DNA of 64,000 nt. Origin: Pseudeuparius sepicola. Taxonomy: Eukaryota; Arthropoda; Insecta; Coleoptera; Anthribidae. Both the position numbers and the translations under genes were made by a program. Of this stretch, positions 19,461-30,686 are shown piece after piece (the stretch's first letter is position 1; every line of letters begins with the position of its first letter). Under the pieces are notes generated by a model. The model was not told the origin of the DNA, searched no databases, and saw nothing but the letters and a program-made list of their open reading frames with translations. The stretch covers positions 19,012,175-19,076,174 of the forward strand of contig OY987303.1 of assembly GCA_963920635.1 (NCBI GenBank), read 5' to 3'.

Positions 19461-22400
19461 CTAGAACCTATCCTTCCCCGCCAGCATGTCATTGTCGCTC
19501 AACATTTGCATGTCTTGGAACTGGAGGAACTTTTCTTGGTCCCTGATATGGGCATAGTTCGCCGAAAGGCACATTAAATAGTGGATCAGACTCAGGATTA
19601 CCAAAACGGACGCTACTGTTGCCAGTATGAACATTATTTCCACCTTTTCAACATAATCTTTGCAAAAAGCCTTAACGCTGCTTTCACCACTTACTTTCAT
19701 GTGTTCTTGTTTCGTTCCTTCAGGAAATAAGAAATCTAAAATAAAAATTAAACAAATAGTGTCATAGTGTACTTAACTGTCAAAATGAATGAATTGTTTA
19801 TAACTGTCATTCATGACTTGATAATACTTACAAAACTGGGTCAAATCGATATCGTCCTGCAACGAGGCCACCCTTGGATTTTCGCACATTTTCCAGAAAA
19901 TTGTGAACACAAATGACACAACAACCAAAAAGCAAAACATAAAAATCCAGGCAACTTGTAAAATGTATGTTATGCACATGAACTAAAATTTGAATGTTAG
20001 ATGACTAGATTTGTTTAAACAGGTTGCATAAATAAAAAATGGAAATCTTGAAACCAGAGATAATAGGAACCAAAATATGAAGAATCTCTCTAGAAAGCGT
20101 TCAAAGCTACAATTTGCCAAATTTTCCTGCAAAAAATCTCGAAAACAACAATTTTTCAACATGAATTTTGGCGAACATGTAGAATAAGTATTTATCCAGA
20201 TCATGATCTACTTTTTTTTGTAAAATCCATTACCAATTTGAAATGAGAGCACTTGAAATTTGTGTTACCCCAATATGGGGTACTTATTGAGAATATAAAA
20301 TAAGTCTTGATCTACAGTATGTCCACGGATAGACATCCCAAGAGGAGAAATGGACAAAAAATTTCATTTTACGGCAAAAAGTCATTCTTGATAAAAAAAG
20401 TCTGCTTGTCCTTAAAATAAGATTGGCATGGAAAAAGTTAACATTACTTATACTGGGTGACCAGAAAATTGAAGAAACGTTAATTAGCCTAAGAGTAAAC
20501 TACCTCTATTTGTAGAGATACTGAAAAAAGTTATAAAGAAAATTTGTTCAGCCTGGTAAGCTACTTTCGAGTGCAAAATTTCAAAGTGTTAGGCCTACTT
20601 TAATTTTTATTTTATTCTATTTTTTTCAAATAAGTGGTTTTCTGTAAATAGTACGACAAAACTGTATTAAAAAAACTTACTCAGAATGGAAAACTACGCA
20701 TGATGACATAATTTAACGATTCTCTGCCTGCTTTGTATTTTGGAAAATATTGGAGGAAACTCAAAGTAGGCCCAGCATTGTCAATTTTTTTAATCATATA
20801 CAGTTTACTATTCTGAATAACTTTTATTCATACAATTTTGTCGTGCTACCTATAGAAATTTATTTAATCGAATAAAAACCAGAAAAAAAATCAAAGTAGG
20901 CCTAACGCTTTGAAATTATGCAAACCTAAGTAGCTTACCACGCTGAAAAAATTTTCTTTATAACTTTTTTCAGTATCTCTACAAATAGAGGTAGTTTACT
21001 CTTGGGCTAATTAACGTTTCTTCAATTTTCTGGTCACCCAGTATAAGTAATGTTAACTTTTTCCATGCCAATCTTATTTTAAGGACAAGCAGACTTTTTT
21101 TATCAAGAATGACTTTTTGCCGTAAAATGAAATTTTTGTCCATTTCTCCTCTTGGGATGTCTATCCGTGGACATACTGTACACTGATCTCCTTTCCAGTG
21201 ACTAATAAAAAATGAGTGCTGAAAATTTTCTACTTCTGGAGATGTTTTGCAATCAAAATATTGTGTCTTCGATTTACACTGACACCACCTGACATCTTAC
21301 ATAGCAGTTCAGCTATACTAAAGGTGGATTTATAAACTTGACGTTTGCGTTGGTGCTCGAAGTTAACGGTGACCTTCACAGTTTGCGTCCAGAAATGTGA
21401 ACGACGGAACGTGAAAAAGATGACATTATTTTATCTTGGACGGCATTTTATAAACGCTTAGACGTAAAATATTGGGATTGAATTTTCGACGCAAACGGCA
21501 ATGGCGAGCGCCAACGCAAACGTCGAGTTTATAAATCCACCTTTATAGATATGGCGCAGCAAAAGATTTTTTCACAAAGGGTACCAGTTATAACATACTG
21601 CTAAAAAAATACTATTTTTTACTTCCACCTTTCCCTATCTCTATTTTTATATATTAATTTCAATACATATTCTATTTCTTTTATTTTTTCTTGTTATTGC
21701 TGTAACATCTTCTAGGCTTCTCTTAGACCTTGAGGCATATTGAACTTATTATCATATTTTGATTGTTTACTTCCATTCATTATTGTATTTATATTTCTTA
21801 TTATTTTAAATTATGATAAATATACACGAACTGTAGGTAAGAAAAATTGAACCCCGCCTTGATATGGCTATAAACACAGAATCTACTACGAGAAGGTCAA
21901 TTCTTGTGGGAGCACTTAAAATGCTTCATGGGAATAAACTGGCGAAGTATTTGCAGTATCTATTTGCCAAAGCGACCGAGAAAGCAAACCCCATTGCCAT
22001 CTCCATGACACTAGTCAAGGTCGCATCAAAAAACAAGTGTGAATGCCGATTATCGGGCAGCCTGGCCCAGCTGCAGCCATCGAGAATACAAGATGTGGCA
22101 ACGATGAGCATAACTTCGCCCAAGCTGGTCTCAATGGAGTCAAGTTATCCTCGTGAAGGTCCGAAATTTAACATGTAACAGGTTCTTCTATACTTTAAAT
22201 TAATGATTTTTTCATCATCAACAACGTTGAGTAAAAGAATATACGGATTAGCTATCCCACTCTTTATGAAAAATAAAGATAAAAACAGTGAGTTTATTAA
22301 ATACCCCCTTTACTCCTTTAAAATTCCTATCCTTATGCAACATGGCTGTTTCCCCTAAAGATTTATAAGCAAGTGCCTGACTGGGGCAATTTTTACATCT

Positions 22401-25400
22401 TCCTCGCCAGTGTTGCCAAGCAGAGGGTAATACCAGGAATTTCCTGGAATACCACATGCATTAGAGCAGAGGTGGCCTTCTCCTTCTTCTAAAATGTGTA
22501 TTTATCTTTTCATTGGCCTTGAGGCGTTAAATATAACAATTCTGAAAAAAGAAAAGTAAACAAATAAAAAAAATTCAGGTGGAACATTGCCGCATAAATG
22601 TGTTATTTTAGCATGCAATCCTTCCGATGTCCTGGGCTTCTTGTATTTGTGTCCGTAGATAGTTTCCTTTAAATAACCTCATAAGGAAAAGTAGTTGGAC
22701 ACCATGTCTGGACATGGAGGTGAACAGAATAAAATTAAAATTTTCCCAGTTTCTCAATCTCTTAAAAAAAACAATAGATTGAGCATATTAGTTCTGGCAT
22801 ATCGAAATCATGAGATCTCATGATAAATCAGCATAGTCGACAATGCTGGAAATCAGCAAGGATCTCTTGTAATCTCAAACTTTCAATATGCAGCTCAATT
22901 AGACACACTACCGGTAATGCCACACAACCTTACGCTTCACATTACATTATCTTGCAATTATGGCAATCAGTCAAACCTTCATTTCTCGATACAACTTTAG
23001 AAAAGCGAACTTCAACTTTCTCTATTCCTCTTTACTTTAAGCTGATTTTCCTTTGATTCACAAGTGTTCCTCCGTGGAGGAAGCCATTGAACATATCTAT
23101 AACATTGCCTTCTAAAAGTTTGTCCCTCTAGCCAAGAACCATAAATGCAAATTTCCTATTGGTTCACAGCTGATATTATTGAAAACATAGAATACAAGCA
23201 CCACATTCACCAGAAACTGCGAAAGACTGACACACCCTTCTTCAAAATGGCTTTCAGTACCTACATAATAAGGTCAGTATACAATGAACCAGATTGCCTA
23301 TAAGAACTACTGCACTCAGATTGGCTTGTCCCCGTACTAAGCAGATATAATTGGGGTCCTTCTTTCTTGATCCAAAACACATCATTTCAATCAATCCCGA
23401 TGCAGTAATGTACAAACAAGAAACTTTGTTTGAACCAGAAAATATTGTTACAGCTTTTGCTGACATTTTCTGTAGTAGCTTTAAACAATACTCTGGACAC
23501 TCTAAAAATTAAGACCTAAGTCAACTTGTGGACTGGCCGGTATCCCCAGTCTCTTTGTGAAGGATTGTGCTGGAGTACTTGCAAAAAGTCCTACTGAAGA
23601 TTTTCAACCTTTCCCTACAGACGTGTATTTTCGAACTCTCGAAATAATCTAAAGTTTGTCCAATATTTGTAAAAAGGCGACAAAAGTAATATTGAAGTAC
23701 CGAGAGGTATTCCTCAGTCCAAATTGTTGGAGAGATTTGAAAGTCCCTGCATTGATTGAGGCCTGACATTTCAAGTTCTATTTACCTAATAATAATCGAC
23801 AGTGCAGAGTTGCTATCATTCCCCAATTTTCATATTCCATCTAATACAAGATCTACTTAGAGCTAACCCTAATATGTTACTGAAGTCTCCCATGCAGGGT
23901 GATTCAGTCATGATGTATAAAAATTTTAACCACAGATGGAAAAAAATAGCTTAATATGAATCCGGAATTAAAAAAAATCTGAAATCAAGGAATAAAATGC
24001 ATTAAAACCAATTTTTAACGGCGCTTTCCTAATCAGCTGGTAAGCTCATGGGTCAAGGCTCTCACACTGTTGCAAATTGCACAACATGTCGTAAATTTAC
24101 TTGTTCACAGAAATTTCAAAAATGTGTAGAAATATTGAGAAAATCCTAAAAGGTCAATATTTTTTTGTGGTTTTTAAATTTTCAGAGAAACATGTTTCTG
24201 TTGTGGCGATAAAAACATCATGGTCTAAGTTAATTTATTACCTTTTGACTCACGTTTTTATTTTCCAATGTAAATCCTTGTTTCTTTTGTAAAAAAATAT
24301 CATAATGTTCAAAAATGTGTTGAGCATCAATTAAAACTGCGCTTAAAATGCCACAAGTAACTTGACTACACAGATTAAACCAACAAGTTTATTCTGTTGG
24401 TGAGTGTCAGAACTTGGCATCCCCTAGCCTGTATAAGAAATCTGTTATGATGCAGTAATAAACCCACTAGCGTATAATAAAACTGCCAATTCATAATGGG
24501 ATATTTCCATAAGACTGTAGCAATTTTCCATTAAACGGACAAAACAAAAACACAACAAAATAGCATGTTGAAAAAGAGAAAACTGCAACTTTTCCCAAAC
24601 TTTTTGAAAACTCTAGGTTCATGTGACAGTTACTGTTTTGTTTTTGGTGTCTCGTTCGGAGGCGGTGACCAAAGAGTTTCGACATGTTTAAGAACTGAGT
24701 CTGTCTAGTGGAAACAAGTAAAGTTTCTAGTTTCTTTTCAACTTTGTACAATATATGGATGTCTACCTATAACAGGGCAGTCTATTAAAAAAATAAATAA
24801 TAGCACAGACCTAGATAGGTTTGAAGCTATATAGGTCTGATAGCTGTGATAATAGTTTAGTAAATACGATAATATCTTTAAAATAGGCACAATATACAAA
24901 ACACTAACATGCACTAATATTATATAGGCAGACATCTGAAGGTGGATTATTATATAACTTAATATAATATTAATAATTATAAGTGGATTCATGCAACTTT
25001 CTATAAAAAAAAAAGGATAAATAGCAAAAGGAGTAATAAGGTAGGCAGTAAAATAATTAATATACCATTACAACATTTTGAAAACTGTTCATTTGGTGGA
25101 AAAGGACTCAAAACAAAAATGAAACTAAAAGACTATTTTATCTGCTTAGTGAAAACCAAAACACAGTTTCAAATGTGTCTGTATGTTATGTTGTGTTCGG
25201 TTTTCTGTGTATCAAAAAAACAGAACAAAACATAGGAATAGTGCTACCTAGTCTATTTGGCGTAAATTCGGCTTTAGAATATTTTTCCAAGTGTTATATG
25301 TTAAACGAAGTTATTGTTAATTAATAATATTGTTAATACCTCATTTCAAGATTTCCATTCCTAATTATTAATCACCTTGTAAGAAATTTAACTTACAATT

Positions 25401-25945
25401 GCACAGCTTAGCCTCCCGCTAACTCTTGAACCCCATCCTCGATATACTTTATGCCTCGTTGCACCTGTCGCTAGGAATCCAACTGTCAAAATCATAAAAC
25501 CTAATGCAGCCATACCAGCTCCAATTAGTACAAATGTCATTTTCACAGCATCAACCCTTGAAGCATAAAATTAATATTTTTTGAAAGATTTTTGGGTAGT
25601 ACTGCACTTACCAAAATAACTGCATACTAAAAACTTCACTAAACATAAGTACTGCTAAGGTAGCACCTCGGTACATGGTTCCGCAAAATATGACAACCCC
25701 CAATGCACACATAATTGTGGCAGTAAGGGTCGCATAAGGAATGCGCGTAAGACATTTTTCACACCAACCTAAAAATGGCAAAAGTAATATTGGGCAATAT
25801 CCTTAGTTGTCTACTTTGTACTTCTATCATCATGTTCAGAATGAAGGTACGTTACTACAGAAACAAGACTTTCCCGTGAAGCAGCAAGCTCGGTATCAAG
25901 ATTAGTTTCCAGTGGTGGCAAACGGGTAGGTCTAGTATTACTCAT
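19461..25945 (-). CDS. M6: M6, PLP/DM20-family proteolipid membrane protein
   Basis: Five exons on the minus strand: 25822-25945, 25612-25768, 25397-25556, 19832-19982 and 19461-19735, giving 288 residues. The protein opens MSNTRPTRLPPLETNLDTE, a cytoplasmic leader. It then runs into the proteolipid core WCEKCLTRIPYATLTATIMC, the extracellular FCGTMYRGATLAVL, a second membrane segment, ATGATRHKVYRGW on the cytoplasmic side, a third segment, the large cysteine-bearing extracellular loop (CENPRV to AFCKDYVEK) and a fourth segment ending HYLMCLSANYAHIRDQEKF. These are hallmarks of insect M6 and vertebrate GPM6A/B, four-pass plasma-membrane proteins. In flies M6 works at tricellular junctions and in epithelial and neuronal morphogenesis. 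Exon 1 here may be one of several alternative first exons. Intron 3 (19983-25396) is 5.4 kb and full of repeats. Confidence 0.92.
20315..21178. mobile_element. 864-bp mariner-like foldback element, near-perfect hairpin
   Basis: Begins CAGTATGTCCACGGATAGAC, ends GTCTATCCGTGGACATACTG, and TA flanks both ends. The inverted arms are roughly 400 bases each and almost identical near the tips (TTTTTATCAAGAATGACTTT, ATGCCAATCTTATTTTAAGG, CAATTTTCTGGTCACCCAG are seen in both), diverging slightly toward the centre near 20760. There is no transposase. It lies in intron 3 of M6, so the pre-mRNA would carry a very long hairpin. Confidence 0.85.
21318..21545. mobile_element. Short MITE in M6 intron 3
   Basis: Terminal inverted repeats AAAGGTGGATTTATAAACTT and, inverted, AGTTTATAAATCCACCTTT enclose about 190 bp. 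GACGTTTGCGTTGG/CCAACGCAAACGTC extends the match, giving arms of about 35 bases. The target duplication is unclear. No coding capacity. Confidence 0.7.
21546..22799. other. Unassigned part of M6 intron 3
   Basis: A 104-codon open frame at 21864-22178 (+) has no recognisable family and no splice or regulatory context. The segment is less AT-rich than its surroundings and may be a decayed inserted sequence. Nothing else is seen. Confidence 0.25.
22800..23780 (+). pseudogene. Decayed non-LTR retrotransposon (LINE) fragment
   Basis: Across several frames with many stops, the plus strand still shows the order of a jockey-type LINE ORF2. A linker-like region is followed near 23455-23500 by FADIFCSSFKQYSG, then near 23535-23700 by pieces resembling the start of the reverse transcriptase: IFNLSLQTCIF, then SKVCPIF and a trace of KGDKSNIE, then VPRGIPQ-like residues. 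Catalytic parts further downstream are absent, so the copy is truncated and frame-broken. It lies in intron 3 of M6, opposite to the gene. Confidence 0.55.
23781..25396. other. Rest of M6 intron 3
   Basis: AT-rich, no gene recognised. A weak inverted pair GATGTCTACCTATA (24758) and TATAGGCAGACATC (about 24925) may mark another small MITE of about 190 bp. CAGGGTGATTCA near 23896 looks like a transposon end without a visible partner. Confidence 0.3.
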
Positions 25946-26507
25946 GGTTAAATTTGAAAATTATAAGAAGCACCAATTCACCTACTTTGGCCGATGTTTA
26001 TTACTAATAAATAAATAACATCAAGATAAGCCACACCTTCAGATAAGATAAAATATTTATCGCTTATAGCAAAAATGTTACGATTAGAAATACCTACTTA
26101 CCCATTTTTGGGCGAGATATCTAGACGCTTTCGCTCTATAAACTTAATTTTTCAAGGGGAATTAACGTTACTCATCTTCTCCAAATTATTAATTAATTAA
26201 TAAAACGAATTAAGTACTAAAACAAAATAAAACAATGAACTTTCTCTGCACACAGAATATCTGCAGAATATCGGAATATCCTCTCTATTAGAGCTAGAGG
26301 TGGAAAATTATCAAATCAACAATCTACTTGCTATCGATAATTTTTTAGTATCGAAAATATCGATAGTTCTTCCAGACTCTATTCAAGGCTCTGGCTGTAC
26401 TATCGTTATTTTTATAATGGGTGCGTCTAAGACGACAAAGCGATTGCAATCGCTTGCAAGCGGATTGATGCTTGCGCACTTTGAACGGTTTTGCCAATTC
26501 CTACTAT
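25946..26507. other. Upstream flank of M6 exon 1
   Basis: 5' flank of the first coding exon of M6 on the minus strand, AT-rich. It may carry 5' UTR or promoter, but no signal could be assigned. Confidence 0.3.
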
Positions 26508-27592
26508 AAAGACAGGCCCTGGCGCACAAAAATCACGTGACCATCTTAGTCCGACGTTACATGTCATTTGTCACATAACTGAAAGCGGCAGCTTGGGTGT
26601 TGAGAAGTATTCATTGTTTAAAGTGTTTTTAAACGTCTTAGTTTATATTTTAGAAACAAGTTTGTGTCTAGTGCGCGTGTCCTGGCGGAGGGGAACCGCC
26701 CAGGTGCTATTATGACCTTGGGTGGGAGTCGTGCCGTCCAAGAGTACTTGTGCCGCTCGCACCGACGCGTGAACGCTGTAAGGGGAATTCTCCCCCGAAC
26801 CACAAAATAGGCAACCCGGAATGGACTATTATAGACATGGACAGTATTGGACAGTGGAGCCTGAGACACAGAGGGGTGAACTGCTTACGGGAGATCCGCG
26901 AGTTCAGACGGTCCGGGTGGTTGGAAGCCGTTGACCACGTTCGCGTTTGTGTATTTATTGTATTCACCATTCGCCTTGTGCGAACTAAATCAGTGTTGTA
27001 ACTTACTCGAGGATTTTCGTTGTCAACCCACGCCCTGATACGGTTTATCTATTCGGTCTTTCACACTGCCGATCAGCTGAGACCTCGTCAATATTTACAG
27101 TATACCTACTGAGGTTAGTTTTCATTTTTATTGCGTAAAAAATAACCTTAATACCAAATATTGGGTCTGTTTATATTATATTTATACATATTACAAAAGC
27201 CAGGAAGAAAGTGTCGCCATAACAAACATTTGTTTTGCCTCGGGATGAAAATTTCCGCCGAAAATGGATTCGTCAAATCCCAACTGAGATTTAATTTCTA
27301 AAAATCCCTTAAGTATGTGTGGCTAACACATTTTCAAGAAAGTGAAACAATTAAAGTGGAAAAATGTGTTGTGGGAGGAAAATACCTATAGAGAATATCA
27401 CCTAAGCTAAAGGAAGGTGATGTCCCAACAATTTGTGAGAATGTGCCAAAATATTGTGCGTGCAGTGCCGTTTAACTCTCAGCCTAAAACAGCTGAGGCA
27501 GGTTGAAAATTAAAAAAAAAAACAATTCGAGAAAGCTTGGATGCACAAAACCAATAATTAATAGGTGAAAGAAAACTTGCCAAATTGTTACA
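26508..27592. repeat. Interspersed repeat R, copy B
   Basis: About 1.08 kb that recurs as copy A at 40172-48221. The repeat starts CCTACTATAAAGACAGGCCC, contains a GC-rich block with GCGTGTCCTGGCGGAGGGG, then GAAATAAATCAGTGTTGTAAC or its variant and the block ACTCGAGGATTTTCGTTGTC. It ends near CTTGCCAAATTGTTAC. An AATAAA followed by a short tract and a GC-rich upstream part resemble an LTR with its following leader, but no TG...CA boundaries could be proven. Copy B holds an extra segment of about 55 bp near 26855-26908 that copy A lacks. Confidence 0.6.
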
Positions 27593-29043
27593 AATTGCCC
27601 CTTTTTGTCGAGCCGTGCGAACTTATTTTGGGCCGTATTTAGAATTTAGTGAAGGGATAGTGTAGGTCTGTACTCAGATATTTTAAATCGTTCATTTATA
27701 AACACAAAACAAATCATACATACTGAAATGATTATTGGAACAGGCAAAAATGTTAATTGGATTTTAAAGGAATATTTTTAATTTAAGGTATATACTAAGG
27801 TAGATAACTGAAATTATGGAAAGAGGATTTTTCTTATCTTATTCCAAAAATTTAATATTTTATTGATCTTAAAATTTGATGACTGCCCAAGCAATATTTT
27901 TTAAGCAATCATTTTTTAGAATACAAATGAAAAACAAAACGTAGGTATATGTATTAGAATAGTTGTCTTCATCGGATTAATTAAATATACCTACCCAGTC
28001 CTAAAACAGTTTCGTTTTTGTCTCCTTCATTAAAATCAGTAGGTACCTACGACTGCGAAAAAACTTGGACATTTGTATGCGAATAGATATACTTAATAAA
28101 AAAATCTATTTTTCCATAAAATAAACTTTATTGATGTTTCCATATAATAAGCTTATTTTTGTTTGTACATTTTCAATTTCTGTCTATAATTTTTAATGCT
28201 ATTACGCACTACGTACTATATTACACGCGTGTTTGTCGTTATTATGTACTTTAGAAGGGTGCCTAACTTCTTGATAAAAAAAAACTAAGCGCAATTAGTA
28301 TTCATAATAGGTACATAGGTATGAACACAGGTAAACGGAGTAAACCCACCACACAGTAAATAAATTTTACACATTTGCTACAGCTGCAAGTGCACCTATG
28401 GCAAATTTTCAACTGGAAAGACACGTAAATTTAAATCTCATAACAATAAAACTCATTTTTTCATTCATAAAATACATATATTTTGTTTAACGTGATATAT
28501 CATTTTAACAAAAGGTATTACATAACATATTATAACATTAACACATTTTATTTAACATTAAGATGTAAACTATAAAATTTGATTAAACACTTTCATATTA
28601 TCATATTACACCTAATAATTGAAACCTTAATTAAAAAATTAAAATAACAGATGGCCTGTTTATGCAGACTTAATTTAAGGACAGGATTTATGATTTAATT
28701 TAACCCTTATTATCTATTCTATTTATGCACATTTGCTTCATGTACAATTTAGCCCAAAAAACATATTTTTGATTTGAAAGGTTTTTGTTGTTTTTGTGCG
28801 TTTTTGTCTTAAATTACATGTAAGTTCGATAATTTTATTTACGAATGACTTAAGATATTAACTTATTCTTAAGTGAAATCGCGCGAACTACACCATGCAT
28901 TTTCAGTGTTTTAACTTACGATTTTTAAATTAAATCCCTAAATTAAGTCTGCCTTTAGGTACCTACTTAGGTGGAAGGTTATGATAATACAGTAAGTTGC
29001 ACCTGAACAGCAACTAATTCCCAGAGATTTCACAATTAATTAT
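27593..29043. other. AT-rich spacer, no gene seen
   Basis: Very AT-rich and without open frames of interest on either strand. Short runs such as TACCTAC and AGGTACC recur. No repeat ends, RNA genes or exons were recognised. Confidence 0.35.
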
Positions 29044-29154
29044 CTACCAATGCTCTTTTGGAAAGGAGAAGAACGATAACTTGCAGTTGTAACTTTTGTT
29101 CACGCACGCAGCCTTTCGCTGCGCACACAACGCCCTTGCTTTTGTCTTACTCAT
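29044..29154 (-). pseudogene. THAP-domain start, solitary exon or remnant
   Basis: On the minus strand ATG at 29154 opens a 36-residue frame: MSKTKARALC, then AACVNKSYNCKLSFFSFPKEHW. The SFFSFPK block after a cysteine pair is the usual first half of a C2CH THAP zinc finger. The frame stops at TAG, but GTAGAT overlaps the stop and could be a donor (after ...CATTG), so this may be a first exon. No second half (W...CSxHF...AVPSL) was found downstream. It faces away from mRpL48, 388 bases from its start codon. Confidence 0.45.
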
Positions 29155-29541
29155 GATCGTAAGACAAAACACTGAACAAAACAACACACTCGCAATGAAG
29201 AAAACTTCAAATTAACGCCGCCACTGAAGATCTGTTCGCCCGAAACGGTAAACTGAAAGTGACGCCTCTGGCTACACAAAAAACATGGCTGATATAGGCT
29301 GCGCCGCCCAGATGCGCAGGCTAGCTCCGCCCCCTTGAGTTTAAATTCTCCCCCTTCCTTGTTCTCTGCTAAAACCCTAACCTAGGCTTAGTGGTTTGTG
29401 ATCCTAACAAACCTAAAACTATTTTTTAATCTGGGATCCTAAATCCTAACCTACATTTTTCTGTGAAACTGACGGGTTTTTTTTCCTGTTTTTTTCTGAG
29501 CCTGCAATAAATTTGTAATTGTAATAATTTTATTTATAATA
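29155..29541. promoter_or_regulatory. Divergent promoter region of mRpL48 and the THAP-like exon
   Basis: A relatively GC-rich stretch (29215-29340) separates the leftward THAP-like frame from mRpL48. Read on the minus strand it contains the initiator-like TTTCAGTTTACC. No TATA box is obvious, as usual for ribosomal-protein promoters. Confidence 0.4.
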
Positions 29542-30167
29542 ATGAATATTATAAGAAGAATTTTATCAAAATCCCATTTAAATCCAAGTCTCAGAAAATA
29601 CAGTGGAAAATTATTCGAACCGGATTATTTAGAAGTATTCTATAAAAGTTGTCAGAATTTCTCAAACAACTAATTTGTGTTTAAAACTACAGGGAATGAA
29701 GTCGGAAGTGCCTTTATACGATACACTAAATATTCAATTACGGGGCTACGATTATCCCATATTAGAGAGTTATCAGAAATACCTGCACAATTTGATAAAG
29801 AATATGGACATCAATGTCGAGGATTCTTGGCCTCTCCCACCTCAGCATTTACAAGTTGTAACGTATAAACCAAAAAGCCAAATTGTAAATGCTCAGTATA
29901 ATTTAAAAATTTATGATAGAACGATTCAGATAACTGATGTAGTGTCCTATCAGGTAATTTATTTTGTTTACTATGCAAATAATTTTAACATATATTTTTT
30001 AGCTTCCTTTGTTAATGAGAATTATTGAGTCAAGCACTCCTGCAGGAGTTACAGTAAATATTGTACCACACGAGGATTACCATGATGAAGTTCGGTACAT
30101 ACCTGATACTGAATTACAACAACTTAAACAAGAATTGGAGGATATGGGAGGTCCAAGGAAAAAATAA
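29542..30167 (+). CDS. mRpL48: Mitochondrial ribosomal protein L48 (mL48)
   Basis: Three exons, 29542-29634, 29693-29953 and 30003-30167, all joined in phase 0 with GT-AG introns of 58 and 49 bases, giving 172 residues. The N-terminus MNIIRRILSKSHLNPSLRKY is basic and lacks acids, as expected for a mitochondrial import signal. The body carries EPDYLEGMKSEVPLYDTLNI, GYDYPILESYQKYLH, ALPPQ-like WPLPPQHLQ, and ends RYIPDTELQQLKQELEDM, all typical of insect mRpL48. The fold is the S10/L48 type, and the protein belongs to the large subunit of the mitoribosome. Its stop overlaps an AATAAA at 30163-30168. The gene converges on the myotubularin gene 520 bases away. Confidence 0.92.
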
Positions 30168-30686
30168 AATGTACATTGTAGAGTTAAGCAATTTATGATT
30201 AAATAGTATTTAGGCATTTAGGCAATTTCCTTCTGTCCAGCGTGCGAAACGTAAAGGCAACAGCAAAAGTGAAATGGTCAAAAAAAGGGAAATGATATCA
30301 CAGGTTTGTACAAAAAGCGCAGGGCATATCATATACTGCATATAAAGAAAGCCTCTTCAATATCATATATTTACACAAAGTCTAAAATCAGTTCTCAGCT
30401 CTTTTTTTGTAATGTTTTGCAAAAATAATAAGCATACAGCGACTCACTACAATATAACCTTATTGTTGTGAAGACACTCATATCAGTCATATTTGATCGA
30501 AGGGAGCAGAGGCCATGGGGTTAAAGTAAATAAAATTCTTTTAATATACTTCCCACCTAGAAGTTCATTTAATTAGCCTTTTCAGAATAAATATGATCCA
30601 CATATATATTATTATTTGTTTAAATTTGGGTTACAATATAATTTTCAATAAATACTCACTAACCTAAAAATCTCAATACGTGTGAC
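30168..30686. other. Shared 3' region of mRpL48 and the myotubularin gene
   Basis: Non-coding spacer between two convergent genes. AATAAA-type signals occur on the plus strand at its left edge. No RNA gene or repeat is seen. Confidence 0.4.

Noticed and set aside
21864..22178. 104-codon open frame inside M6 intron 3
   Set aside because: No family recognised, no promoter or splice context, and the opposite strand is equally open. Kept only as a remark on the intron.
29677..29868. 63-codon frame within mRpL48 exon 2
   Set aside because: Alternative frame of a well-supported exon.
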